Origin: Paludibacteraceae bacterium | GTDB taxonomy: Bacteria > Bacteroidota > Bacteroidia > Bacteroidales > Paludibacteraceae | DNA: 64,000 nt | Reading direction: 5' to 3' | Assembly (NCBI GenBank): GCA_017937025.1 | Contig: JAGBEJ010000003.1 | Location: forward strand, 1-64,000 | Shown: in pieces, positions 42,746-49,911 of the stretch | How the letters are laid out: the number at the start of each line of letters is the position of its first letter | Numbering within the stretch: position 1 is the stretch's first letter | Notes under the pieces: generated by a model | Told to the model about the DNA's origin: nothing | Databases searched by the model: none | The model's input: the letters and a program-made list of their open reading frames with translations, nothing else | Made by a program: the position numbers and the translations under genes

Positions 42746-42770
42746 GCCGACGAAACGCAGACAAATAAAG

Positions 42771-42803
42771 AAAGCCCGGATTTTTCAATTCGGGCTTTTC
42801 TTT
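42771..42803. terminator. Bidirectional terminator between kdsC and the HerA-like gene
   Basis: AAAGCCCG and CGGGCTTTT enclose an A/T-rich loop, followed by CTTTTGC; converging genes flank it. Confidence 0.85.
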
Positions 42804-42819
42804 TGCTTTATGTCCGGCT

Positions 42820-44400
42820 TTATCTTATCAGATTGCCGAGAATGTCGCGTGTGATCTGGCGTGTGACAGCCGAAGTGGTGTTCTTAGCCACACGTCCGGC
42901 TATGTCTCTCTTCGTGGTCTTGGTCTTCTTGCCGGTTATGCTGTTGGAAACCTTGGTTCCGATAATCGTTGCCACAGTGGCTGTGACAGCCGTCACCAGC
43001 GCCTTGCCAATCCTGCCGAGAAGCGACTTCTTCTTGCCGTTCGCCTTTTCCTCCTTGGCTTGCGCCTTCTCTAACTCTTTCTGCTCTTTCTCCGCCGCAG
43101 CCTGCTGCTCAGCCGCCTCCGACTCCGCCAGAAGCACCTCAAAAGCGCTCTCGCGGTCAACGGTCTTGTCGTACTTGCCGTAGAGAGCCGAACGGCGCAT
43201 AGCCTCATCGCGCTGTCCTGGCGAAATAGCGCCTATCTGGCTCAGAGGGAACAGGATTCTCGCACGCTCGACTACCGTAGGCGCGCCCTTCTCGTCGAGC
43301 ACCGACACGAGCGCCTCGCCTGTCTCCAGGTTCTGTATGGCGTCCTCGGTTTTGAAGTCGGGATTGGCGCGGAACGTCTCGGCAGCGGCACGAACGGCCT
43401 TCTGGTCCTTAGGCGTGAACGCGCGCAGAGCGTGCTGCACACGGTTTCCAAGCTGTCCGAGTATCACATCCGGTATATCGGTCGGGGTCTGTGTCACGAA
43501 GTATATGCCGACGCCCTTGCTTCGTATCAGTCGAATCACCTGCTCTATCTTATCGACAAGCGCCTTGGAAGTGCCGTCGAAGAGCATGTGAGCCTCATCG
43601 AAGAAGAACACCAGCTTAGGGTACTCCAAGTCGCCCACCTCAGGCAGGCGAGAATACAGCTCGGACATAAGCCAGAGCAGGAATGTGGAGTAAAGCTTAG
43701 GCTGGAGCATGAGGCGGTCGGCTGCGAGCACGTTCATCACGCCTTTGCCTCCTTCTGTCGCCAACAGGTCGCTGATGTCGAAGGCTGGCTCGCCGAAGAA
43801 CTTGTCAGCGCCTTGGTTCTCTAATGCGAGCAACGCACGCTGTATGGCTCCAACGCTTGGCGCTGTTATGTTGCCGTACTGCGACGTGAACTGCGAGGCG
43901 TTCTTAGCCACATAGTCGAGCATGGAGCGCAGGTCCTTCATGTCGATGAGCAGGAGTCCCTTGTCATCGGCTATGCGGAAGACGATGTTCAGGATTCCGC
44001 TCTGCGTCTCGTTGAGGTCCAGCAAGCGCGAGAGCAGCTGCGGACCCATGTCGCTGACGGTGGAGCGCATCGGATGTCCCTGCTCGCCGAACACGTCGAA
44101 GAAACGCACCGGACACGCCTGGAACTGCGGATTCTCGATGCCGAACTCCACCTGGCGCTTCTCGATGAACGACGATGTCTTGCCTGCCTGGCTTATTCCA
44201 GAGAGGTCGCCTTTCATGTCTGCCATGAAACATGGAACACCGGCTTGGCAGAAGCTCTCCGCCAGCACTTGCAGCGTTACGGTCTTTCCTGTACCTGTGG
44301 CGCCGGCTATCAGTCCGTGCCTGTTCGCCATCTTGCCCATGATGCTGATCGGCCCTTTGGAGCCGTGGGCGATGTAAAGTCCTTCGTTTTGTGTAAACAT
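42820..44400 (-). CDS. HerA-like ATPase/helicase, DUF853 (YjgR) family
   Basis: 526 residues. [22 protein letters not shown] in parts ([10 protein letters not shown] near 33-42, Walker A), [13 protein letters not shown] near 58-70, and [13 protein letters not shown] near 262-274 (Walker B) form the FtsK/HerA-type motor. [19 protein letters not shown] near 294-312 is the sensor block. The C-terminal ~120 residues are coiled coil and lysine-rich with a hydrophobic glycine-bearing end, a variable tail. YjgR-type proteins are widespread with no settled role, though their relatives pump or unwind DNA in repair. Monocistronic. Confidence 0.9.
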   Translation of the reverse strand: MFTQNEGLYIAHGSKGPISIMGKMANRHGLIAGATGTGKTVTLQVLAESFCQAGVPCFMADMKGDLSGISQAGKTSSFIEKRQVEFGIENPQFQACPVRFFDVFGEQGHPMRSTVSDMGPQLLSRLLDLNETQSGILNIVFRIADDKGLLLIDMKDLRSMLDYVAKNASQFTSQYGNITAPSVGAIQRALLALENQGADKFFGEPAFDISDLLATEGGKGVMNVLAADRLMLQPKLYSTFLLWLMSELYSRLPEVGDLEYPKLVFFFDEAHMLFDGTSKALVDKIEQVIRLIRSKGVGIYFVTQTPTDIPDVILGQLGNRVQHALRAFTPKDQKAVRAAAETFRANPDFKTEDAIQNLETGEALVSVLDEKGAPTVVERARILFPLSQIGAISPGQRDEAMRRSALYGKYDKTVDRESAFEVLLAESEAAEQQAAAEKEQKELEKAQAKEEKANGKKKSLLGRIGKALVTAVTATVATIIGTKVSNSITGKKTKTTKRDIAGRVAKNTTSAVTRQITRDILGNLIR

Positions 44401-44440
44401 AAGCTATTAGGATAAAAGGTTAATCAAAAAACATGTGAAA

Positions 44441-45316
44441 TCAATTCTTTACAAGTTCCAAAACTTCTTCCTTGAGCAGCGGCTCCAGACGTGAGTAAGG
44501 TATCGTGAACTGCGGCATTCCGCACGCGTACGGCGCTATCTCATACTGCCCGTAGATGAACACCAGGCCGTCCTTCAGGAAGTACGGATTGGTTGACGGC
44601 ATCGGGATTTTACGGTAATCGACTCCGAGCAGCATCTCTCCCAGTTCCTCGTTGCTCTTCACCTCGAAGTACTCCCTGAGTCCTCGCAATATCTCGTTGC
44701 GCAGTTCCTTGGACTTCAGGTTTTTGAAAATCTCTGTGCCAAGGCGTTTGCCAGTCTTGCGGTCGAACGATACTGCGCCGGCGTAAGACAACGGATGAGC
44801 GCCGCCGGCATAGACGCTGCCGCAATCCTCTATCGTGATTATCTTCTCGGTCTCGTAGCTCTTGGCTATGGTGCGTTCGTTCGACATGGAGAAGAAGCCG
44901 TCGTCCTCGCCGCCCATATTCTCGCGCACATCGTCGTACTCCGCCTTCATGTTTGTCAGCAGCGAGTCGTAGTAAACACGCACCACTGCGTCGCCGTCAC
45001 GCAAATCCACCTTTTTCGGACTCGCGCCAAGCTCCTGGGCTATGTACGCGCGGAGCGAGTCCACGAGCACGTCGGGACCGGTGAGCGGATACTGCACCTT
45101 CACATCGACGAGGAAACGTCCGTCGTCGCACGAATACTTGAGCGCGATGGTGTCCATGACCACAGGCACGCTGAGGTCAACCTCCGCCATGCTGTCTGTC
45201 TCTGCCACGACTATCGAATCGGACTGCTCTCCGTCGGCGGCTTTCTTTCCGCACGACGTCATTGCCACCATCCCCACGACGGCAGCCAAAGCTATGATTT
45301 TATCTGCTTTCATCAT
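44441..45316 (-). CDS. DUF4163/DUF3298 lipoprotein (PdaC/RsiV-like)
   Basis: 291 residues. A lipoprotein signal ends MTSC near residue 22. YSCDDGRFLVDVKVQYPLTG near 60-80 opens the DUF4163 part, and GGAHPLSYAGAVSFDRKTGKRL in parts (GGAHPLSYAGAVSFD near 170) is the defining motif of DUF3298, found in the B. subtilis deacetylase PdaC and the lysozyme-sensing anti-sigma factor RsiV. In RsiV this fold binds lysozyme; a similar binding role here is only a possibility. VFIYGQYEIAPYACGMPQFTIPY in parts (QYEIAPYACGMPQFTIPY near 257) is the C-terminal block. Single gene. Confidence 0.85.
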   Translation of the reverse strand: MMKADKIIALAAVVGMVAMTSCGKKAADGEQSDSIVVAETDSMAEVDLSVPVVMDTIALKYSCDDGRFLVDVKVQYPLTGPDVLVDSLRAYIAQELGASPKKVDLRDGDAVVRVYYDSLLTNMKAEYDDVRENMGGEDDGFFSMSNERTIAKSYETEKIITIEDCGSVYAGGAHPLSYAGAVSFDRKTGKRLGTEIFKNLKSKELRNEILRGLREYFEVKSNEELGEMLLGVDYRKIPMPSTNPYFLKDGLVFIYGQYEIAPYACGMPQFTIPYSRLEPLLKEEVLELVKN

Positions 45317-45419
45317 TGAAAATTATAATTCAAAACTTAACAAATATAAGAAATGGGAGTTAAAGTATCAATAAAAGCAAAAAGAAATAGCACAAGAAAA
45401 TACAGAAGTCCGCTCATTT

Positions 45420-45735
45420 CGACTGCGCTCCCTTCGACTACGCTCAGGGACCGAACCACGCCGGTCGCTGAGCGGAGCCGAAGCGCCAAAGTGCACCAAC
45501 TAAGCGACAGCAGAAATACAGGATGCAAATTCTGTGTCCTGCGGACAGAAATCCATCAAAATATGCTCAAATTGTTCAAATAGGATATTCTGTTTGATTT
45601 GTTGTTGTTTGTTTGATTTCTCGCGAAGCGGCTTTCTGAAGATTAGTCACTGATTTTCGGTCGCTGATTTTCGGTCACTGAGCGTAGCCGAAGTGCCGAA
45701 GCACCAAAGTGCACCAACCAAACGGAGCCGAAGCG
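45420..45735. repeat. Dispersed intergenic repeat, copy B
   Basis: This fills most of the 477-base gap 45317-45793, which holds no credible gene. From 45534 to about 45695 it is about 95 percent identical to the reverse complement of 7023-7187: TGTCCTGCGGACA (45535-45547), a conserved stretch of A/T-rich sequence, TTTCTCGCGAAGC (45617-45629), and two tandem 14-base units (TGATTTTCGGTCGC type, 45651-45678). GAAGCGCCAAAGTGCACCAAC (45480-45500) and a near copy at 45700-45719 border the core in direct orientation. Confidence 0.85.
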
Positions 45736-45793
45736 CCTAACATATACGTTTTCACACAAAACAAACGAAAGGTTTGAGTGTGAGAAGAAAAAA

Positions 45794-46201
45794 ATGTATA
45801 ATTGCGCAGTAAAAAACGCGCAAAGACAAAGTGAACAGATGGAGAAATTAGTATTCGGACTGGCTAACCAGCTGATGAGGATAAACCTGGACGACATCGT
45901 CTATGTGAAATCCGACGGCAACTACTCGCAAGTCTGCCTGTACAACGGCGTGAAGCAGACTATGACGATACAGCTGCACTACTTCGAGGACAAGATAAAA
46001 GCCACAAGCAAAGACAACAAGTTCGTGAGAATAGGCAGAAGCGTGCTTGTGAACAAGGACTATATCTGCATGATAAACCTGACGGAAAAACAGCTGCTGC
46101 TGTCGGGCCACAAGATGATGGACAAATGGACGATTAGCGCGTCCAGAGAGGCTCTGAAGGAAGTGAAGGATGAACTTGAAAAACAAGAAACAAGGAGGTA
46201 A
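45794..46201 (+). CDS. Stand-alone LytTR-domain DNA-binding protein
   Basis: 135 residues from ATG 45794; ATG 45839 (MEKLVFGLANQL) gives 120. Residues ~25-120 form a LytTR domain: INLDDIVYVKSDGNYSQV is the first strand block, FVRIGRSVLVNKDYICMIN near 75-95 (in parts FVRIGRSVLVN) the second. There is no receiver domain, so control must come from elsewhere, for instance from the next gene, whose start codon overlaps the stop (TAATG, 1-base overlap). Stand-alone LytTR proteins encoded with membrane proteins form regulator/inhibitor pairs in streptococci. It lies just after repeat copy B. Confidence 0.88.
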   Translation: MYNCAVKNAQRQSEQMEKLVFGLANQLMRINLDDIVYVKSDGNYSQVCLYNGVKQTMTIQLHYFEDKIKATSKDNKFVRIGRSVLVNKDYICMINLTEKQLLLSGHKMMDKWTISASREALKEVKDELEKQETRR

Positions 46202-47229
46202 TGATGATGAACGACAGATATAAGAAAGACGATGTGATAATAATAGACAACGGCGAGGAGCAGACGTCCACTGCCGACAACCGCACCATGCTGATTAACC
46301 CGACCGACGAGGAGCCGCTGTTCTTCATCGAGGACGACGGCGAGGGCGACGGCAACAGCAGCAGGAAAAAGCCGCTGTCGAAAACCATCCTCACAGCCGC
46401 CGCGCTCATAGTCGCGCTGGCTGCCGCCTACGCCGTTTACCACAAGTTCTTCGGACCGGGCATCACAGGCTCGGCGACGCCTAAGGAGAACATCGAGAAA
46501 CTGAAAGCGCCCGCCGTGGACGAGACTCCGGAAGTGGCGATGACGACCGACACCGCCGCCGGCATAAGAATGAACATATACGAACTGAGAGGACTGAAGG
46601 CGAGCATCGAATTCAGAGAGCCGAGCCAGAGCGACAAGAACGTCTATCTCTACAGCGCATCGGCCGACTGGACAGCCGACAAGACATACATCGGCAGCCT
46701 CGTGGCGAACGGCGAGGAAAAGCCTTCGACCGGCGTGTCGAGGCTCGGATACTTCGCCTCAGCCAACGGCAACGAGGTGATAGGCATAGCCAAGAGCGAG
46801 GCGGTGAAGGACTACGTCAAGGAACAAGGCGGACACTTCTTCAGGCAGTTCATCTTGGTGTACAACAGCAGGACGCCGCTCAAGTTCCATCTGCACGGCA
46901 AAGTGGAAAGGCGCGCGTTGGCCATGACCAGAGAAGACATAACCGACGAGAGCGGCATGACGATATACGACAGCCAAGGCAAGGCGCAGACCAAGGAGCG
47001 CTTATACTACGTGGCGACGACGGAGAAGACCACGCTCGAGGACTTCGCCAACGCGCTGAAGACCTACGGATTCACCGACGCGATATACATGACCGGCGGC
47101 AACGCATGCAGCTACTACCGCGACAGCAGCGGCACGCGGCACGACATAGGCGACACATCGAAGCGCACAAGCGAAAGCAAGAGGAAGAAGACGAGAATCA
47201 CACCGTTCCTCGTGTGGAGAAAGCAGTAA
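46201..47229 (+). CDS. Single-pass membrane protein with phosphodiester-glycosidase-like ectodomain
   Basis: 342 residues from ATG 46201; 46204 and 46207 are alternatives, and an AGGAGG at 46193-46198 is best spaced for 46207. Residues 1-60 are an acidic cytosolic part, 62-80 a membrane segment (TILTAAALIVALAAAYAVY), and ~120-315 an outside domain. GYFASANGNEVIGIAKSE (183-200), a GGHFFRQFILVYNSR stretch (210-224), TLEDFANALKTYG (278-290) and IYMTGGNACSYYRDSSG (295-311) resemble the order of blocks in the NAGPA/phosphodiester glycosidase domain (PF09992), whose last block is usually NLDGGGS. The match is by eye. Translational coupling to the LytTR gene suggests a functional pair. A strong terminator follows. 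Confidence 0.75.
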   Translation: MMMNDRYKKDDVIIIDNGEEQTSTADNRTMLINPTDEEPLFFIEDDGEGDGNSSRKKPLSKTILTAAALIVALAAAYAVYHKFFGPGITGSATPKENIEKLKAPAVDETPEVAMTTDTAAGIRMNIYELRGLKASIEFREPSQSDKNVYLYSASADWTADKTYIGSLVANGEEKPSTGVSRLGYFASANGNEVIGIAKSEAVKDYVKEQGGHFFRQFILVYNSRTPLKFHLHGKVERRALAMTREDITDESGMTIYDSQGKAQTKERLYYVATTEKTTLEDFANALKTYGFTDAIYMTGGNACSYYRDSSGTRHDIGDTSKRTSESKRKKTRITPFLVWRKQ

Positions 47230-47255
47230 GCACACACACCCAAAACATAGCCGCA

Positions 47256-47297
47256 AAGGGCGTCCGAACACAAACGGACGCCCTTCTTTTTGTCCAT
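47256..47297 (+). terminator. Terminator after the LytTR/membrane protein pair
   Basis: AAGGGCGTCCG and CGGACGCCCTT form a perfect 11-bp stem with loop AACACAAA, followed by CTTTTTG. Confidence 0.95.
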
Positions 47298-47430
47298 GCC
47301 ACAGACTGCGGAGATGCATTTCGTACATAAAATCGGGGTGTTCATACAACGGAGCCCGAAATGTTTGAACAGACGGATTTATCAATGTAAAATTGCAACG
47401 AAATCAATAAACACAAAGCACATAAAAGAC

Positions 47431-47622
47431 ATGAGAACAAGAAGTTTCGACCCAAGCGATTTCGAAGAATTCTTCGACGCTAAAGAATTGGAAAGCATGA
47501 TGAACGGAATGCACATAACAAGATTCGGAGAATACAGAGACGACGACACCGAGGAATTACAAGCAGACCGGCACAAGAAAGAGAAAGAAAAACAGCAAAC
47601 AAGCTATGGAAACCTTAAATAA
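47431..47622 (+). CDS. Small acidic soluble protein, unrecognised
   Basis: 63 residues from ATG 47431 (MRTRSFDPSDFEEFFDAKELESMM in parts: SFDPSDFEEFFDAKELE). An upstream frame from the terminator region is not credible. The protein is rich in Asp/Glu, then Lys/Glu, with no membrane segment. The stop codon is directly followed by the ATG of the next gene (TAA then ATG), so coupling is likely. No family is recognised. It is the first of six same-strand small genes. Confidence 0.6.
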   Translation: MRTRSFDPSDFEEFFDAKELESMMNGMHITRFGEYRDDDTEELQADRHKKEKEKQQTSYGNLK

Positions 47623-48228
47623 ATGGGTTCAAGAATATTTAGACACAAAACAATCCGGCGGTGCTTAATCGCCTTGATAGCAATCACAAGTATTTTAATA
47701 CTTAATGGATTAGCATATTTATGCGTCTTCCAATACAAGACAGTCGAGAAAATCAGACATCATGAAAATATAAACCTGTATGAAAAAATTAGCATTATGA
47801 CATTGCATACAGGATTATGGACTGTCGGGAACTTGTATTGTCTGGACGCGGCTTATGCAAACTTCAAAATGCTGACGAAGAATGACACAGTTTATCTGCA
47901 TAGCAACAATTGGCTTTCGCCCAAGATAACGAAACGTTTCAACAGCAACAGACTGGGCAAAATGGCGTGGAACGGAAATTCTGACTATGCGTATGATTCG
48001 AAAGAAAAGAACGCAGCCGTATTGCTGAATTATTGCTACTTGAAAGAGGGGAAAATCAACGGCAAACCATGTTACATCGCCATTTGTGAATACACATGGA
48101 AACAGCCTTCGAAAACGCGGTTTAAAATAGGACCTTGTTCTATTACAATTCATGAAGAATTATTCTATGAGTTAGAAAAAATCAATTTGTTACACCCTTA
48201 CACATTAATCTGTTATTATGAAAGATAA
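47623..48228 (+). CDS. Membrane-anchored protein, unrecognised
   Basis: 201 residues. One N-terminal membrane segment (~13-34, CLIALIAITSILILNGLAYLCV) follows a basic stretch (RHKTIRR). The rest (~35-200) would lie outside the cytoplasm and contains several Cys and aromatic residues (DAAYANFKMLTKNDTVYLHSN, KPCYIAICEYTWKQ). LLNYCYLKEGKINGKPCYIA looks like paired beta strands. No known family. Its last 11 bases overlap the next gene. A/T-rich compared with the surrounding chromosome. Confidence 0.65.
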   Translation: MGSRIFRHKTIRRCLIALIAITSILILNGLAYLCVFQYKTVEKIRHHENINLYEKISIMTLHTGLWTVGNLYCLDAAYANFKMLTKNDTVYLHSNNWLSPKITKRFNSNRLGKMAWNGNSDYAYDSKEKNAAVLLNYCYLKEGKINGKPCYIAICEYTWKQPSKTRFKIGPCSITIHEELFYELEKINLLHPYTLICYYER

Positions 48229-48400
48229 ACTGACCACATTGCTTTTAGCGATTTTCTGCATTCCATGCGTGATAGTTGTATTACTGTTGGTGTTCGACAT
48301 ACACATACCCGGCGCGATAGAGGAAAAACTGTTCGTATGGATTTTGGTGCAAGTTCTGTTGTACCCAGTGTTCAAACTGATCATGCGATTCATAAAATGA
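48218..48400 (+). CDS. Two-span membrane peptide, unrecognised
   Basis: 60 residues with two membrane segments (~7-27, TLLLAIFCIPCVIVVLLLVFD, and ~38-57, LFVWILVQVLLYPVFKLIM). It begins inside the end of the previous gene (11-base overlap) and its stop overlaps the next start as ATGA. Tight overlaps on both sides argue for real, coupled translation. No family is recognised. Confidence 0.6.
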   Translation: MKDKLTTLLLAIFCIPCVIVVLLLVFDIHIPGAIEEKLFVWILVQVLLYPVFKLIMRFIK

Positions 48401-48888
48401 TAAATTATGAGCAAACTAAAAGATTCGACACTAATATGGAACAGATAATATTCGCAATACTATGTCAACTGTTGGCGATGCTCGGAGCAGCATTCAATCT
48501 TTCCTATGTAGAAATAAGCGTGATACTATGTTTAATAATAGTGCCGATTGTGTGCATACTCTCAGCTGTGCCGATTATGATAGGGACATTCCGAAACTTC
48601 ACACAGAAAAACACCCGATATAGCATAATGCGAATCATCTTGTCCATCATATACATCGGTGTTTATGTGTACTTATTCAAACAATGCTGCACACACTATT
48701 TCCCAACGGGAACTATTGATTACAATTATGCTTTCGAGTTATGCAAAAACGACTTGATACACATAGCTGAGATTTGCAACACCAGCTATGCTATGGTCAA
48801 TCTAATAATCTACGTTATCGCATTCGGAGCAATATTAATCCTCAATGAGATATTAGGATTTATAGCCAATAAAAAGAAACTATTTTGA
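48397..48888 (+). CDS. Four-span membrane protein, unrecognised
   Basis: 163 residues from ATG 48397 (MINYEQTKRF), which overlaps the previous stop as ATGA; ATG 48436 (MEQIIFAIL) is possible. Four hydrophobic segments are visible: ~15-35, ~43-63, ~77-95 and ~130-150. KNTRYSIMRIIL and NKKKLF are basic and would lie inside. No signature of a known transporter or of an immunity-protein family was recognised. Spelled tightly with its upstream partners, it ends 71 bases before the transglutaminase-like gene, with two inverted repeats between. Confidence 0.65.
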   Translation: MINYEQTKRFDTNMEQIIFAILCQLLAMLGAAFNLSYVEISVILCLIIVPIVCILSAVPIMIGTFRNFTQKNTRYSIMRIILSIIYIGVYVYLFKQCCTHYFPTGTIDYNYAFELCKNDLIHIAEICNTSYAMVNLIIYVIAFGAILILNEILGFIANKKKLF

Positions 48889-48899
48889 AAAATCAAACA

Positions 48900-48930
48900 G
48901 CTCATGGGGAACTGATTACTCCCCATGGGC
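48900..48930. repeat. Strong hairpin before the transglutaminase-like gene
   Basis: GCTCATGGGGA and TCCCCATGGGC form an 11-bp stem (one G-U pair) with a 9-base loop. No T-run follows, so it may be a processing site, pause or operator rather than a terminator. Confidence 0.65.
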
Positions 48931-48937
48931 ACGATTA

Positions 48938-48959
48938 AACTCATTAAAACAAATGAGTT
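48938..48959. promoter_or_regulatory. Inverted repeat abutting the start of the transglutaminase-like gene
   Basis: AACTCATT and AATGAGTT are perfect 8-bp arms around a 6-base spacer; the second arm ends at the base before ATG 48960. It could bind a regulator or occlude the start in the RNA. Confidence 0.5.
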
Positions 48960-49493
48960 ATGAAAAAGATACTTATTACCACTCTTGTTTTGCTAATTCC
49001 AGTATTATTGATATTAATATCAGGATTAAAATTAGTAAAAACAGGGAATAGGCAAGTTAGTTATTCGCTGACGACAGAAATGCGTAACCAAATAGACAAG
49101 GAAACCCGCGGAATGACCGCCTTTGAAATTCAAATTTACAGCATAGAGTTCACAGCTAAACATTTGGATTTTGCAAAACGAAATGATATTTCAAAGGGAA
49201 AAGCGAATTGTGTTGGTTATGCTCAATTATGCGCCTGCGTTTTTAATCAAGCGTTAGCTTCAAATAAACTTAAAGGATATGCCAAACCCGTAGTCGGATA
49301 TGTGAAACTTGGAAGACTCAATATTTGTCATGTTTTAAGAAGCCTCGTCACATCTAAATACAAAAATTTTGTAAAAGACCATGATTTTGTGGAATTTGAC
49401 TATGAAGGATGGATTGACGGACCTAGATACGCTGACCCATGTGCATACGATTTAATCGGAGACGACTGTATGACATTTGCATTATCATTTTAA
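48960..49493 (+). CDS. Membrane-anchored transglutaminase-like protein
   Basis: 177 residues. An N-terminal hydrophobic segment (~5-22, LITTLVLLIPVLLILISG) anchors or exports it. The pattern KANCVGYAQLCACVF (Cys84), KDHDFVEFDYEGWID (His141) and RYADPCAYD (Asp159) reproduces the Cys-His-Asp order and local sequence of transglutaminase-like/cysteine peptidase domains (GxCxGYA, HxWxE, DP). It is smaller than most such enzymes. It could crosslink, hydrolyse amides or cleave peptides outside the cytoplasm; the substrate is unknown. The preceding six-gene context contains no known partner. Confidence 0.7.
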   Translation: MKKILITTLVLLIPVLLILISGLKLVKTGNRQVSYSLTTEMRNQIDKETRGMTAFEIQIYSIEFTAKHLDFAKRNDISKGKANCVGYAQLCACVFNQALASNKLKGYAKPVVGYVKLGRLNICHVLRSLVTSKYKNFVKDHDFVEFDYEGWIDGPRYADPCAYDLIGDDCMTFALSF

Positions 49494-49559
49494 TTTCTTA
49501 ATTTTGCCTATTTAATATAAAATCAAACATAGTTCAACACACAAAAAACATTTAAATCC

Positions 49560-49808
49560 ATGGCTAAAAAAATCAAAGAAATAATAATAAACATAGGCAG
49601 ATACATAATTGGATACGCATGTCTTCTCATTCTACTTCCATTTATATTGGCGTTTGTCAACGAAATTGGAGAGAGGGAAAAGAGGGGCATACCAGTTTTC
49701 TTGGGCTTCCCTGACGACGACGTGTTCTTTCAAGACGAAGAAAACCGCAGAAAGTATGCAGAAGCAATGGAAAAGATGGAACAAGAGCGAGGAGATTTTT
49801 CGTTCTAA
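49560..49808 (+). CDS. Small single-span membrane protein, unrecognised
   Basis: 82 residues. A basic start (MAKKIKEIII) precedes one membrane segment (~14-33, YIIGYACLLILLPFILAFV), then an acidic, helical tail (DEENRRKYAEAMEKMEQERGD) that would lie on the other side. No family is known. It is the last of the small-gene run and is followed by a strong terminator. Confidence 0.6.
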   Translation: MAKKIKEIIINIGRYIIGYACLLILLPFILAFVNEIGEREKRGIPVFLGFPDDDVFFQDEENRRKYAEAMEKMEQERGDFSF

Positions 49809-49820
49809 AACAAAAATCAT

Positions 49821-49854
49821 AAAAAATCCCGAGCCTTAAGCCCGGGATTTTTAT
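49821..49854 (+). terminator. Terminator after the small-gene run
   Basis: AAAATCCCGAGC, a short loop and GCCCGGGATTTTT form a hairpin with one mismatch or wobble, followed by ATTT; A-rich on the other side. Confidence 0.85.
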
Positions 49855-49911
49855 TTATATCTCATTGTGTATCAACTTGTAAGCCAGGGGATTTCCAATA
49901 AGCGCAAGGGA

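Noticed and set aside
45353-45583. Frames inside the intergenic repeats (also 5104-5343, 5195-5584, 7067-7270 and 45643-45897)
   Set aside because: They translate the repeat itself (VAERSRS-type peptides), in different frames and strands in different copies, so coding is not supported.
46193-46198. AGGAGG as a Shine-Dalgarno site for the membrane protein gene
   Set aside because: It falls in the last codons of the LytTR gene (Arg-Arg) and such sites are rarely used in this phylum; kept only as a hint for the choice among three ATG codons.
48265-48396. Upstream extension of the four-span membrane protein
   Set aside because: It overlaps the two-span gene in another frame and is Arg/His-rich; the ATGA overlap at 48397 gives a better start.
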